A stretch of DNA of 64,000 nt from Teichococcus aestuarii (GTDB taxonomy: Bacteria > Pseudomonadota > Alphaproteobacteria > Acetobacterales > Acetobacteraceae). The stretch covers positions 248,001 through 312,000 of the forward strand of contig NZ_PDOA01000003.1 of assembly GCF_003116135.1 (NCBI RefSeq). The letters are read 5' to 3'. Below are positions 53,747 through 63,567 of the stretch, piece by piece (the first letter of the stretch is position 1; each line of letters opens with the position of its first letter). The notes under the pieces were generated by a model that saw nothing but the letters and a program-made list of their open reading frames with translations, was not told where the DNA came from and searched no databases. The translations under genes were made by a program, and so were the position numbers.

Positions 53747-53777
53747 CGGCACCCGCCACGCCGGCCGGATACGCAAG

Positions 53778-53811
53778 AAGGCCCGGGAGCAGCCAGCTCC
53801 CGGGCCTTTTT
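53778..53811 (+). terminator. rho-independent terminator after carD
   Basis: Perfect 12-bp stem AAGGCCCGGGAG / CTCCCGGGCCTT, 7-nt loop, followed by a run of T. It lies about 30 bases past the carD stop and separates it from the convergent dehydrogenase gene. Confidence 0.93.
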
Positions 53812-53829
53812 CCTGCGCGGCGGCTGGCT

Positions 53830-54900
53830 TCAGCCGGGAAAGGCGACGCCCAGCCGCGCCGACCATTCGCGCAGCGCGGCCACGGTCCCGGCCGGCACCT
53901 CCAGCCCCTCCGCCTCGGCCCGCGCGATTCCGCGCGCCGCCTGCTCGCCCGGCAGGCGCACCGGGCGGGCGGGGTCGGCCGGCGCGTTGGCGCGGCAGGC
54001 CTCGGCCAGGAAGGACATCTGGTCCCCGAAGGCCTCCCGCCCGGCGAAGGCGCCGGGGTCCATCACCTGCAGGTAGACGCTGGCGCCCCAGCGGCCCGGC
54101 GCGTCCCGCCGGCCATGGCCGGCCAGGCCCTGGGTCAGCGCCTCCACCATCAGCGCCAGGCCGAAGCCCTTGTGCCCCGCCTCCGGCCCGCCCAGCAGCA
54201 TCAGGCTGCCGCGCGACGCCTCGCGCTCCATCACGGCGGGGTCGCGGGTCGGGCGGCCCTCGGCGTCCAGCAGCCAGGGGTGCTCGAACATCTCGCCGGC
54301 GGCGGCCTTCTGCCGCGTCATCGAGACGGTGGTGATGGAGGCGGAGATGTCCACCAGCACCGGCACGGCGCCGGCCGGGAAGCCGACCGCGAAGGGGTTG
54401 GGGCTGAACAGCGCCTCCCGCCCGCCGAAGGGCGCCACGATCCGGCTATGCGGGCCGGAGGAGGCCAGCATGACGAAGCAGCCGGCATCGGTGGCGCGCC
54501 TGGCCAGGGCGGCGAGGCAGCCGATATGGTGGCTGCGCCGCATGGCGAGGGTGACGACGCCATGCCGCGGCAGCCGGGCGAGGGCCTGCTCCACGGCCTG
54601 CTCCACCAGCCAGAGGCCGGGGCGGTAGCCGCCATCCCAGACCAGGGTGGCGCCGGTGTCGCGCAGCACCTCCGGCTGGCCGGCGGTCTCCATCCGCCCC
54701 GCCGCGATCTCGGCCAGGTAGGCGCCGGCCTGGGCCAGGCCGTGGGTGCGGCGGCCCATCATGTCGGTCAGCACCAGCAGCCGGCCGACGCTCTCCGCCA
54801 TGCCACGCTCCAGCCCCGCCGCCGCGAACAGCGCCGTGGCGAAGGCCTCCAGCTCCCGGGGCGCGCGCCGCAGGGCGGCGGGGGCGGTGGACAGGCTCAT
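53830..54900 (-). CDS. Ldh2-family (malate/L-lactate-type) oxidoreductase
   Basis: Predicted 356-aa NAD(P)-dependent dehydrogenase of the Ldh_2 family. DMMGRRTHGLAQAG, RRSHHIGCLAALARRA, PNPFAVGFPAG and GPEAGHKGFGLALMVEAL are the conserved blocks. Substrates of the family include malate, sulfolactate, ureidoglycolate and delta1-piperideine-2-carboxylate. The upstream Bug-type binding protein suggests that the dicarboxylate or related acid taken up is the substrate. The spacing is 13 bases, so they form one unit. Confidence 0.92.
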   Translation of the reverse strand: MSLSTAPAALRRAPRELEAFATALFAAAGLERGMAESVGRLLVLTDMMGRRTHGLAQAGAYLAEIAAGRMETAGQPEVLRDTGATLVWDGGYRPGLWLVEQAVEQALARLPRHGVVTLAMRRSHHIGCLAALARRATDAGCFVMLASSGPHSRIVAPFGGREALFSPNPFAVGFPAGAVPVLVDISASITTVSMTRQKAAAGEMFEHPWLLDAEGRPTRDPAVMEREASRGSLMLLGGPEAGHKGFGLALMVEALTQGLAGHGRRDAPGRWGASVYLQVMDPGAFAGREAFGDQMSFLAEACRANAPADPARPVRLPGEQAARGIARAEAEGLEVPAGTVAALREWSARLGVAFPG

Positions 54901-54913
54901 GCGGCGGGCTTCC

Positions 54914-55894
54914 TCACTCGGGGCGGATGTTGTGGGTACGGACGATGGCGCCGTAGCTCTCCGTCGCCTGGGCCAGCCAGCGGCGGAAGGCGTCCGGCCC
55001 CTCCACCCGCGGCTCGCCGCCCAGCTCGGCGATGCGGCCGGCGATGGCGGGCTGCGCCATCACCGCGCGCAGCACCGTCTCCAGCTTCTCCACCAGCGGG
55101 CGCGGCGTGTTGCCCTGCACCATCACCCCCTGCCAGGTTCCGGCATCGGCCATCGGCCAGCCCAGCTCGGCGAAGGTCGGCACGTTCGGCAGCGCCGCCA
55201 GCCGGTGCGGGCCGGAGACGGCGATGCCGCGCATCTGCCCGTTCACCACGTAGGGCTGCGTCGCCGTGGCGCCGTTGATGATCATGTCCGCCTCGCCTGA
55301 GCTGATGGCGAGCAGCGCCGGCGCGCCGCCACGGTAGGGCACGTGCGTCACCTCGCCGCCGAGCTTCGCGGCCACCTCCACGGCGGTGAGGTGCGTCAGG
55401 CTGCCGACGCCGGCATTGGCCAGGTTCAGCCCGCCCTTCCCCCTGGCATGGGCCGCGAGGCTGGCGGCGTCCGTCACCGCCAGGGTGTTGCGGGTGGCGG
55501 CGAGATAGGGGGCGTAGATCAGCATGGTGACGGGCGCGAGGTCGCGCTGCACGTCGAAGGGGATGCGCGGGAACAGCGCCGGGTTGATGGCGAGCGTCGA
55601 GACGTCCATCAGCAGCAGGGTGTGGCCATCCGGCGGGCTCTTGGCCACGGCGTCGGCGCCGATGTTGCCGGCGGCGCCGGCCCGGTTCTCCACCACCACC
55701 GACTGGCCGAGCGCCTTCGTCATCTCGGGCGCCAGCAGGCGGGCGATGATGTCGCTGGTGCCGCCCGGCGCGTTCGGCACGATGATGCGCAGCGTGTGGT
55801 CGAACCCCTGGGCGCGCAGGGCGGGTGCGGCCAGCGGCGAGAGGGCGGCGGCGCCGGCCAGGGGCGCGGCGCGCAGCAGGGTGCGGCGAAGCAT
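54914..55894 (-). CDS. Bug family tripartite tricarboxylate transporter substrate-binding protein
   Basis: Predicted 326-aa periplasmic binding protein (TctC/Bug fold). A signal peptide starting LRRTLLRAAPLAGAAALSPL ends near LRAQG. IIVPNAPGGTSDIIARLLAPEM contains the G-T-S-D ligand-contact motif, VVENRAGAAGNIGADAVA and HVPYRGGAPALLAI are further markers. Most such proteins are orphans in genomes rich in this family, as here, with no TctAB genes adjacent. It is paired with the Ldh2-type dehydrogenase and divergent from a LysR regulator. Confidence 0.93.
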   Translation of the reverse strand: MLRRTLLRAAPLAGAAALSPLAAPALRAQGFDHTLRIIVPNAPGGTSDIIARLLAPEMTKALGQSVVVENRAGAAGNIGADAVAKSPPDGHTLLLMDVSTLAINPALFPRIPFDVQRDLAPVTMLIYAPYLAATRNTLAVTDAASLAAHARGKGGLNLANAGVGSLTHLTAVEVAAKLGGEVTHVPYRGGAPALLAISSGEADMIINGATATQPYVVNGQMRGIAVSGPHRLAALPNVPTFAELGWPMADAGTWQGVMVQGNTPRPLVEKLETVLRAVMAQPAIAGRIAELGGEPRVEGPDAFRRWLAQATESYGAIVRTHNIRPE

Positions 55895-55964
55895 CTCGGT
55901 TGTTCTCCCCGGAACTGGCCGCCTGTGGCGCGCGGCCTTGGCTTCCGCTCTAGGCCCGCGCGGC

Positions 55965-56013
55965 GATACCGGTCTAAACCTGATTCGGCATCGGCCGATG
56001 CCGGGGCGGTATC
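55965..56013. promoter_or_regulatory. palindromic candidate LysR operator
   Basis: A perfect 18-bp palindrome (CGGCATCGG/CCGATGCCG) at 55986-56003 sits 12 bases from the LysR start, inside a wider GATACCG...CGGTATC pair at 55965-55971 and 56007-56013. It lies in the 120-base divergent gap with the Bug-dehydrogenase unit, as expected for a LysR auto-regulatory and activating site. Confidence 0.55.
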
Positions 56014-56014
56014 C

Positions 56015-56947
56015 ATGTTCGAGTTCAACCAGCTGCGCTGCTTCGTCGCGGTGGCGGAGGAGCTGCACTTCCACCGGGCCGCGGCGCGGCTGAACATGAC
56101 GCAGCCGCCGCTGAGCCGGCAGATCCAGGCGCTGGAGCACCGGCTCGGCGCCGTGCTGCTGTGGCGGGACAGCCGCGGCGTGCGCCTCACCCCGGCAGGC
56201 CAGGCCTTCCTGGAGGATGCCCGGCGGCTGCTGCGGCTGGCCGAGGGCGCCGCCCTCCAGGTCCGGCGCGTGGCGCGCGGGCAGAGCGGCGAGGTGCGGA
56301 TCGGCTTCACCGCCGCTTCCAGCTATGGCGTGCTGCCGCGGCTGGTGGGCCTGCTGCGCACCCGCCTGCCGGAGATCACGCTGACGCTGCGCGAGGCGGT
56401 CTCGCAGGAGCAGGTGCAGGCCCTGCAGGCGGGGCGGCTCGATCTCGGCCTGCTGCGGCCGGTGGGGCGCCCGGCCGGGCTGCTCAGCACCCGGGTTCAG
56501 CGGGAGGCGCTGCTGGTGGCGCTGCCGCGGGCGCATCCGCTGGCGTCGCGCCCCGCCATCGCCCTGTCGGCGCTGGAGGACGAGCCGCTCATTACCTACC
56601 CGCCGGTGGAGGGGCGCTACCTGCACGACCTCGTCACCGGCCTGTTCCGCCTTTCGGGCATCGTGCCGGAGCGGGTGCAGCACATCAGCCAGACGCATTC
56701 CATCCTGGCGCTGGTGGGGGCGGGGCTCGGGGTGGCGCTGGTGCCGCGCGCGGCCGAGCGGCTGCAGCCGGCCGAGGTGGCGCTGCGGCCGCTGGACATG
56801 CCGGCACCGCCCGCCGCCGAGCTGGTGCTGGCCTGGCGGCCGGAGATGGAGAACCCGGCCTGCGCCACCGTGCTGGCCATGCTGCGCGCGGAGTGGGCGT
56901 CGCTCGGCACGGGGCTGGAAGGGCTCGGCCCGCCGCCCCAGGGCTGA
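56015..56947 (+). CDS. LysR family transcriptional regulator
   Basis: Predicted 310-aa activator. The N-terminal winged helix is MFEFNQLRCFVAVAEELHFH-RAAARLNMTQPPLSRQI and the effector domain follows with VRIGFTAASSYGVLP. It most resembles CatR/BenM-type regulators (FHRAAARLNMTQPPLSRQIQ). It is divergent from and presumably controls the Bug-dehydrogenase unit, in response to the compound they process. The palindrome immediately upstream is the likely operator. Confidence 0.93.
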   Translation: MFEFNQLRCFVAVAEELHFHRAAARLNMTQPPLSRQIQALEHRLGAVLLWRDSRGVRLTPAGQAFLEDARRLLRLAEGAALQVRRVARGQSGEVRIGFTAASSYGVLPRLVGLLRTRLPEITLTLREAVSQEQVQALQAGRLDLGLLRPVGRPAGLLSTRVQREALLVALPRAHPLASRPAIALSALEDEPLITYPPVEGRYLHDLVTGLFRLSGIVPERVQHISQTHSILALVGAGLGVALVPRAAERLQPAEVALRPLDMPAPPAAELVLAWRPEMENPACATVLAMLRAEWASLGTGLEGLGPPPQG

Positions 56948-56956
56948 GCGGCGCAA

Positions 56957-56987
56957 AGAAAAAGCCCCGGAGGTTTCCCTCCGGGGC
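56957..56987 (-). terminator. rho-independent terminator
   Basis: Perfect 10-bp stem (56964-56973 with 56978-56987), 4-nt loop. On the minus strand it is followed by TTTTTC, so it ends the Bax-inhibitor-family transcript; it can also affect the convergent LysR gene. Confidence 0.88.
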
Positions 56988-57016
56988 CATCCACCCTTAC
57001 CGGGGCGCCGGCAGGA

Positions 57017-57802
57017 TCAGTCCTGCTGGCGCACGCCCATGAACTGCAGCAGCAGCTGGAACAGGTTGATGAAGTTCAGGTACAGGCCCAGCGCGTCGAA
57101 CACGCTGCGCTTGGCGGCGATGTCCGTGCCCTCGGCATAGGCGTACTCGACGTAGTCGGACTTGATCCGCTGCGTGTCGTAGGCGGTGAGGCCCACGAAC
57201 ACCACCACGCCGATGACGCTGATGGCGAACTGCAGGGCCGAGGAGCCCACGAACATGTTCACCACGCCGGCGATGATGATGCCGATCAGGCCCATCATCA
57301 TGAAGGTGCCGAGCTTCGTCAGGTCCGCCTTCGTCGTGTAGCCGTAGAGGCTGACGGCGGCGAACATGCCGGCGGTGATGAAGAAGGTGCTGGCGATCGA
57401 GGCGCCCACATACACGGCGAAGATGTTCGCCATGCTGGCGCCCATGGCCGCGCAGAACACCCAGAACAGCGCCTGCACCGTGCCCTTGCTCATCCGGTTG
57501 ATGCCGAAGGACAGCACCAGCACGAAGGCGAGCGGGGCGAGCATGGCCGCGAAGCCCAGGATGGTCGGCTGCGTGGCCAGGCCGCGCGGCGTGCGGACAA
57601 CCGTGTAGAACAGGTCGGCCGCGCCGGTGTTGGCGATCAGGTAGGCAACGATCGCCGTCAGCAGCAGGCCGGACGCCATCCAGTTGTAGACGCGCAGCAT
57701 GTAGGACCGCAGCCCGGCATCGACGGCGGCCGCGTCGGCAGTCGCGGTGCGACCCCAGCCAGGCGCACCCGTCGTGTATCGATAGTCGGGACCAGTGGCC
57801 AT
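57017..57802 (-). CDS. Bax inhibitor-1/YccA family membrane protein
   Basis: Predicted 261-aa protein with seven hydrophobic helices. LRSYMLRVYNWMASGLLLTAI, LSFGINRMSKGTVQALFWVF, and the C-terminal LTAYDTQRIK followed by ALGLYLNFINLFQLLLQFMG define the BI-1/YccA family. E. coli YccA modulates the FtsH protease; YbhL and others may pass ions. The ATG at 57802 starts MATGPDYRYTTG. A promoter-like pair and a 5' hairpin (57824-57838) lie upstream; an intrinsic terminator follows. It is a single-gene unit. Confidence 0.93.
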   Translation of the reverse strand: MATGPDYRYTTGAPGWGRTATADAAAVDAGLRSYMLRVYNWMASGLLLTAIVAYLIANTGAADLFYTVVRTPRGLATQPTILGFAAMLAPLAFVLVLSFGINRMSKGTVQALFWVFCAAMGASMANIFAVYVGASIASTFFITAGMFAAVSLYGYTTKADLTKLGTFMMMGLIGIIIAGVVNMFVGSSALQFAISVIGVVVFVGLTAYDTQRIKSDYVEYAYAEGTDIAAKRSVFDALGLYLNFINLFQLLLQFMGVRQQD

Positions 57803-57846
57803 AGGTGTCTCAACTCCTCCCAGCGCGGAGAATCCGCGGGTCATGA

Positions 57847-57876
57847 GTAATATGGACTAACGGTAATCTGGTTCAA
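57847..57876 (-). promoter_or_regulatory. possible sigma70-type promoter for the BI-1 gene
   Basis: On the minus strand, TTGAAC and TATTAC are separated by 18 bases in the only AT-rich part of the 172-base gap before the Bax-inhibitor-family gene. The predicted transcript start falls about 38 bases before the ATG, at a small CGCGGA-GAA-TCCGCG hairpin. Confidence 0.4.
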
Positions 57877-57974
57877 CGGGAATCGCGGGCGTGGCGGGCG
57901 GGGCCGCGCAGAATTCATCGGCCCGCCCCACCCGCGGCAGGGCTCCCTTAGCGGAAAGGCCCTGGGGCGGGAAA

Positions 57975-60490
57975 TCACTCATTGCGCAACAATGGCGCGG
58001 CCCGCGCGCGCAGGGCCAGCGCCGTGCCGGCATAGCCCAGCAGCAGCGTCAGCAGGGTGCAGCCCAGGATGGTGGCGGCCAGCGTGCCGGGCAGGAAGGC
58101 CCAGTCCGTCCGCATCACGTAGCGCGCCACAGCCCAGCTCGCCGCCGTGCCGCAGAGCGCCGCGATGACGCCCGCCGTGGCGCCGAGCAGGCCGAACTCC
58201 ACCATCCAGGCGCGCCGCACCTGGGCGCGGGTGGCGCCCACCACCTTCAGCACCACGGCGTCCCGCACCCGGCGGCGCTGGCCGGCGGCCATGGCGCCTG
58301 CCAGCACCAGCCCGCCCGCCAGCAGCGTGACCCCCGCCACCGCCGAGACGGCGGTGCCGAGCCGCTCCAGCAGGCCGGAGACCGCCTCCAGCGCGTCCCG
58401 CACGCGGATGCCGGAGACGTTGGGGAAGGCGTCGGTGATGGCGCGCAGCACGGCGGCATCGCGCGCCGGATCGCCGCGCAGGGTGGCGATGTGGGTGTGC
58501 GGCGCCGCCTCCAGCAGCCCGGGCGAGGCGATCAGCACGAAGTTCAGCCCCAGCCCCTGCCACTCGATCTGCCGCAGGCTCGCCACCTTCAGCGCGATGT
58601 CGCGGCCGAGGATGTCGAGCGTCACCGCGTCGCCGACCGTGACGCCCCAGCCCTCGGCCAGCCGGGCATCGAGCGAGAGCAGCGGCGGGCCGCTGTAGTC
58701 GGCCGCCCACCACTGGCCGGCCACCAGGCGGGTGCCCTCGGGCGGGGTCGCGGCATAGGTCAGGCCACGGTCGCCGCGCAGCGCCCAGCGCGTGTCCTCG
58801 GTGGCCTGCACCTGGTCCACCGGCACGCCCTTGATGGCGGTGATGCGCGCCCGCAGCGAGGGCACGCGGCGGATCTCCGCCACGCCGGGCTGCGCCAGGG
58901 CAAGCTCGTCGAAGCGCCGCGCCTGGTCGGACTGGATGTCGATGAAATAGAAGTTCGGCGCCGCCTCGGGCAGCTGGTCCTGGATCTGGCGGCGGAGGTT
59001 GCCCTCGATCATCGCCACCGCCGAGAGGGTGGTCAGGCCGATGCCCAGCGCCACCAGCAGCAGCGCGGTGGGTGCGCCGGGGCGGTGCAGGTTGGCCAGC
59101 CCCAGGCGCAGCGCCGGGCGCCGCTGGTGCCGCCAGCGCCGCGCCAGCGCCATCAGCGCGCTGGCGCCGAGGCGGAACAGCAGCAGCGTGCCGCCGGCGG
59201 CGGCGCAGAAGCCGAGCGCGAAGCCCGGCTGCTCGGCGCTGCCCACCACCAGCGCCACCAGCGCCAGGGCGGCGGCGGCGTTCACCGCCAGCAGCGACCA
59301 GCGCGGCCGCCCGCCGCCGCCCTGCACCACGTCGCGGAACAGCGCGGCGCCGGGGATCTCCCGCGCCCGGCCAAGCGGCCAGAGGGCGAAGGTGAGCGCC
59401 GTCAGCACGCCGTAGAGCGCCGCCTGGGCCAGCGGCAGCGGGTAGAAGCCAAGGCGCGGCGGCACCGGCAGGGCGCCCTCCAGCGCCCGCGCCGCCAGCA
59501 CCGAGAGCCCCTGCCCCAGCAGCAGCCCGAGCAGGATGCCGAGCGCCGAGAGCACCAGCACCTGGAGCAGGTAGGTGGTGAAGATCACCCGCGCCGGGGC
59601 GCCCAGGCAGCGCAGCGTGGCGATGGTGCGCGCCCGCTGGTCCAGCCAGGCACGCACGCCCGTGGCCACGCCGATGCCGCCCACCAGCAGCGCTGTCAGC
59701 CCGGCGAGCGTCAGGAAGGAGGCGGCACGGTCGAGGAAGCGGTTGACGCCGGGCGAGGCCTCGGCGGCGCCGCGGATGCGCCAGCCGCCATCGTCATGCG
59801 CCACGCGCAGCGCCTCGGCGAAGGGGCCGGGCGCCAGTCCGGGCGGCAGGGCGATGCGGTACTCGTACTGCACCAGGCTGCCGGGCTGGATCAGCGCCGT
59901 GGCCGGCAGGCTCTCCATCGCGATCATGGCGCGCGGGCCGAGGATGGCGGGGCTCGCCACCTTGTCCGGCTCCGAGCGGATGGTGCCGGCATGGCGCAGC
60001 CGCGCCTCGCCCAGCCGGATCTCGTCGCCGGGGGCGACGCCGAGGCGCTCGGCCACCAGCGGGTCCAGCGCCACCTCGCCGGGGGCGAGGCGCCCGCCCC
60101 GCTCCGGCGGCAGCGCCGGCTCCAGCGCCAGCGCGCCGTAGAGCGGGTAGGCCCCGTCCACCGCCTTCAGCTCCACCAGGGAGCGCTCGCCCGAGGGGGC
60201 GATGGCCATGGCGCGCATCTCCACCACCTCGGAGAGGCGGGCGCCCTGGCCGGTGATCCAGTCCCGCGCCGCTTGCGGCATGGGGCGGTAGGAGACGCGC
60301 ACCGAGAGGTCGCCGCCCAGGATGCGGGCGCCGTCGGCGGAGAGCCCCGCCTGGATGCCGGCGCGCAGCGTGCCGACGGCGGCGATGGCCCCCACCCCCA
60401 GCGCCAGGCAGGCCAGCACGATGCGCAGCCCCCGCAAGCCCCCGCGCAGCTCCCGCCGCGCGAAGCGCAAGCTCAGCCCGAAGGTGCCGC

Positions 60491-60494
<4 letters not shown>
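57975..60494 (-). CDS. ybbP: ABC transporter permease, FtsX/YbbP type
   Basis: Predicted 839-aa permease of the FtsX-MacB family. Ten helices: one N-terminal (about 22-42), groups of four in the middle (LTALLVGGIGVATGVRAWL onward) and a C-terminal block. Two large periplasmic MacB-type domains are between. E. coli YbbP has the same layout and partners YbbA. Its substrate is unknown; lipids or lipoproteins have been suggested for the family. The GTG start overlaps the ybbA stop (GTGA). The genes ybbA-ybbP and the divergent tesA are arranged as in E. coli. Confidence 0.9.
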
Positions 60495-61253
<759 letters not shown>

Positions 61254-61255
<2 letters not shown>

Positions 61256-61910
61256 GTTCCGCAGATATGGCCGGCGTGCCGCACTGCGAAGGGCAGCTCT
61301 CGGTATCGGAATATTTCTTTCGGCGTGGCCAGCCCGGGCGCAGGAGCCGGTGCGGCTGCTGATCCTGGGCGATTCCATCACCGCCGGCTACGGGCTGGCG
61401 CCGGAGGAGGCCTTCCCCGCCCAGCTGCAGAAGGCGCTGCGGGAGGCGGGGGAGGCGGTGCGCGTCATCCCCGCCGGGGTCTCGGGCGACACCACGGCGG
61501 GCGGCAAGGCGCGGCTCGACTGGGCGCTGGCCGACCGGCCGCAGGCGGTGATCGTGGCGCTCGGCGGCAATGACGGGCTGCGCGGCCTGCCGCCGGCCGA
61601 CAGCCACGCCAACCTCGACGACATCCTGAAGCGCCTCGCGGCGCGCGGCCTGCCCACCCTGCTGGCCGGGATGCTGGCGCCGCCCAATCTCGGCGCCGAG
61701 TACGGCCGGGATTTCGCCGCCACCTTCACCCGGCTGGCCGAGGCGTATCCTCAGGTTGTCTTCTATCCCTTCCTGCTGGAGGGCGTGGCGGGCGAGCCGG
61801 CGCTGAACCAGCCGGACCGGATCCATCCCAACGCGCAGGGCGCGGCGGAGATGGCGCGGCGCATGCTCCCCGCCGTGCGGGAGCTTCTGTCCAAGGTGCA
61901 GGGAGGTTGA
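61254..61910 (+). CDS. tesA: arylesterase/thioesterase I (TesA-like, GDSL family)
   Basis: Predicted 218-aa periplasmic SGNH hydrolase. A signal peptide ([19 protein letters not shown]) ends near residue 30. The catalytic Ser41 is in [11 protein letters not shown], block III is [10 protein letters not shown] and the Asp/His pair is in [11 protein letters not shown]. It hydrolyses acyl thioesters and esters. Divergence from ybbA-ybbP mirrors the E. coli order. The ATG at 61254 overlaps the ybbA ATG on the other strand; an in-frame ATG at 61233 with GGGGGAACGG upstream is an alternative start, giving a seven-residue longer leader. Confidence 0.9.
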
Positions 61911-61916
61911 GCCGCC

Positions 61917-62501
61917 ATGCCACGCCTGTTCGTTGCCCTGCCCCTGCCGGAGGCGCTGCGGGAGCAGCTCTCCGACCTTGCCGGCGGACTTCCCGGCGCG
62001 CGCTGGGTGCCGCCCGAGAACTACCACCTGACGCTGCGCTTCATCGGCGAGGTCGAGGGCTGGCGCGCGGATGAGCTGGACGAGGCGCTGGCCGGCATCC
62101 GCGCCAGGCCCTTCGACCTCCAGCTGGCGGGGCTCGACATCTTCGAGAAGGCCGGGCGCATCCACTCGCTGCATGTGAAGGCCGAGCGCGGCGAGCGGCT
62201 GGCGCATCTCCAGTCCAAGGTGGAGACGGCGCTGCAGCGCGCCGGCCTGCCGCCCGAGCGCCGCCGCTTCGCGCCGCACGTGACGCTGGCGCGCACCGAC
62301 AAGGTGGCGCCCGACAAGCTGATCGGCTTCGTCCAGGCGCACAACCTGTTCCGCCCGCCGCCGGTGGCGGTGGAGCGCTTCTCCCTGTTCTCCTCCCGCC
62401 TCGGCAAGGAGCAGGCGCATTACGAGGCGGAGGTGGATTATCCGCTCGAAGGCGACGATGCCGGCCGTTCCGGGCTTGCCGGGCGCGAGGCGGAGTTCTA
62501 G
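61917..62501 (+). CDS. thpR: RNA 2',3'-cyclic phosphodiesterase ThpR
   Basis: Predicted 194-aa member of the 2H phosphoesterase family. The two HxTx motifs are HLTL at 37-40 and HVTL near 120, the basis of catalysis. LFVALPLPEALREQL and EVEGWRADELDEAL match the LigT/ThpR pattern. It hydrolyses RNA 2',3'-cyclic phosphodiesters in vitro; physiological role is unclear. AGGGAGG upstream and 6-base spacing from the esterase stop suggest a shared transcript. Confidence 0.92.
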   Translation: MPRLFVALPLPEALREQLSDLAGGLPGARWVPPENYHLTLRFIGEVEGWRADELDEALAGIRARPFDLQLAGLDIFEKAGRIHSLHVKAERGERLAHLQSKVETALQRAGLPPERRRFAPHVTLARTDKVAPDKLIGFVQAHNLFRPPPVAVERFSLFSSRLGKEQAHYEAEVDYPLEGDDAGRSGLAGREAEF

Positions 62502-62513
62502 GCAGCCGCCGGG

Positions 62514-62921
62514 ATGACCCGGCTGCGCCCCTTCCTGCTGAGCCTGTTCACGCTGCTCCTGGTTGGCCAGGGGCTGGTGGCGGCCAGGCACTGCCTGCGC
62601 ATGGCGCAGCCGCGCGCGGACGGCCTGCTGCTGCACCTCTGCACGCCGGACGGGCTGAAGCTGGTGCAGCTCCCCCCCGATCCGGCGGACGGCCCCGGGC
62701 AAGGCGGGGAGGAGGACGGCCCCGCCGGCAGCCCCGACCTCAGCGGCTGGTGCCTGGCCTGCCACGCCACGCCGCAGCTGGCCCTGCCCGCGCCGCCCCT
62801 GCTGCCGGCGCCGCACTGGCGCCTGGCCGATGCCGGGCTGCCGCTGCCGGAGGCCAGGGCGCCCCGCCCACCGGCCCGCGCGCCGCCCGCCCTGCCCCGC
62901 GCGCCACCCGCCGCCGCCTGA
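62514..62921 (+). CDS. DUF2946 family protein
   Basis: Predicted 135-aa protein with an N-terminal signal or anchor helix (LRPFLLSLFTLLLVGQGL) and a short domain with LLLHLCTPDGLKLVQLP and the later WCLACHA. The CTPDG and CxxCH elements resemble DUF2946, a family often encoded beside copper chaperones and TonB receptors; function is unknown but probably metal-related. The C-terminus is Pro/Ala-rich. The gene follows ThpR by 12 bases and precedes the PCu(A)C gene by 64. Confidence 0.7.
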   Translation: MTRLRPFLLSLFTLLLVGQGLVAARHCLRMAQPRADGLLLHLCTPDGLKLVQLPPDPADGPGQGGEEDGPAGSPDLSGWCLACHATPQLALPAPPLLPAPHWRLADAGLPLPEARAPRPPARAPPALPRAPPAAA

Positions 62922-62985
62922 ACACGCGCCGCCGACCTTTCCCATCTCCCCGGGCCGCCCTGGCCCGAAACCGGATTTCTCCCGC

Positions 62986-63474
62986 ATGTTCACGCGTCGC
63001 CTGATGCTGGCCGCCCTGCCGGGCCTGAGCCTCTGCACCCTTGCCCGCCCCGCCGCCGCCCACAGCTACGCGCTCGGGGATATCGAGATCGGCCATCCCT
63101 GGAGCCGCGCCGCGCCGGCCAACATCACCGGCGCCGGCTTCATGACCCTGCGCAACACCGGCACCACGCCCGACCGGCTGGTGGGCGGCAGCGCCGACAT
63201 CGCCCGCGCGGTGGAGATCCACACCCACATCCATGAAGGCGGGGTGATGCGCATGCGCCCCGTCGAGGGCATCGAGATCGCGCCCGGTGCCGAGGTGCAG
63301 CTTGCCCCCGGCGGCTATCACCTGATGCTGATCGGGCTGAAGCAGGCGCTGCGGAAGGATGACCGCGTGCCCGTCACCCTCGTCTTCGAGCGGGCCGGCC
63401 GCATCACCGTCGAGCTGGCGGTGGCGGCGGCGGGCGCCAGCCCGGGGCGGAGCGGCGGCGGCCACCAGCATTGA
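62986..63474 (+). CDS. PCu(A)C-family periplasmic copper chaperone
   Basis: Predicted 162-aa exported protein. A signal peptide (MFTRRLMLAALPGLSLCTLA) ends near AAAHS. The domain has PWSRAAPANITGAGFMTLRN, the HTHIHEGGVMRMRPV segment with the first His and Met copper ligands, and GGYHLMLIGLKQAL with the second His-x-Met pair. The family delivers Cu(I) to the CuA or CuB centre of cytochrome oxidase. The C-terminal GGGHQH tail may add a metal site. Pairing with the DUF2946 gene supports a copper role. Confidence 0.92.
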   Translation: MFTRRLMLAALPGLSLCTLARPAAAHSYALGDIEIGHPWSRAAPANITGAGFMTLRNTGTTPDRLVGGSADIARAVEIHTHIHEGGVMRMRPVEGIEIAPGAEVQLAPGGYHLMLIGLKQALRKDDRVPVTLVFERAGRITVELAVAAAGASPGRSGGGHQH

Positions 63475-63567
63475 GGGCGGCGCGGGCCAGGGCGGTGGTG
63501 GCGGCGGCGGCGGCGGCGCCCGAAGCCGGCGCTTGACCGCGGCCCCGCGCCGCGGGAAGCCTCGCCC

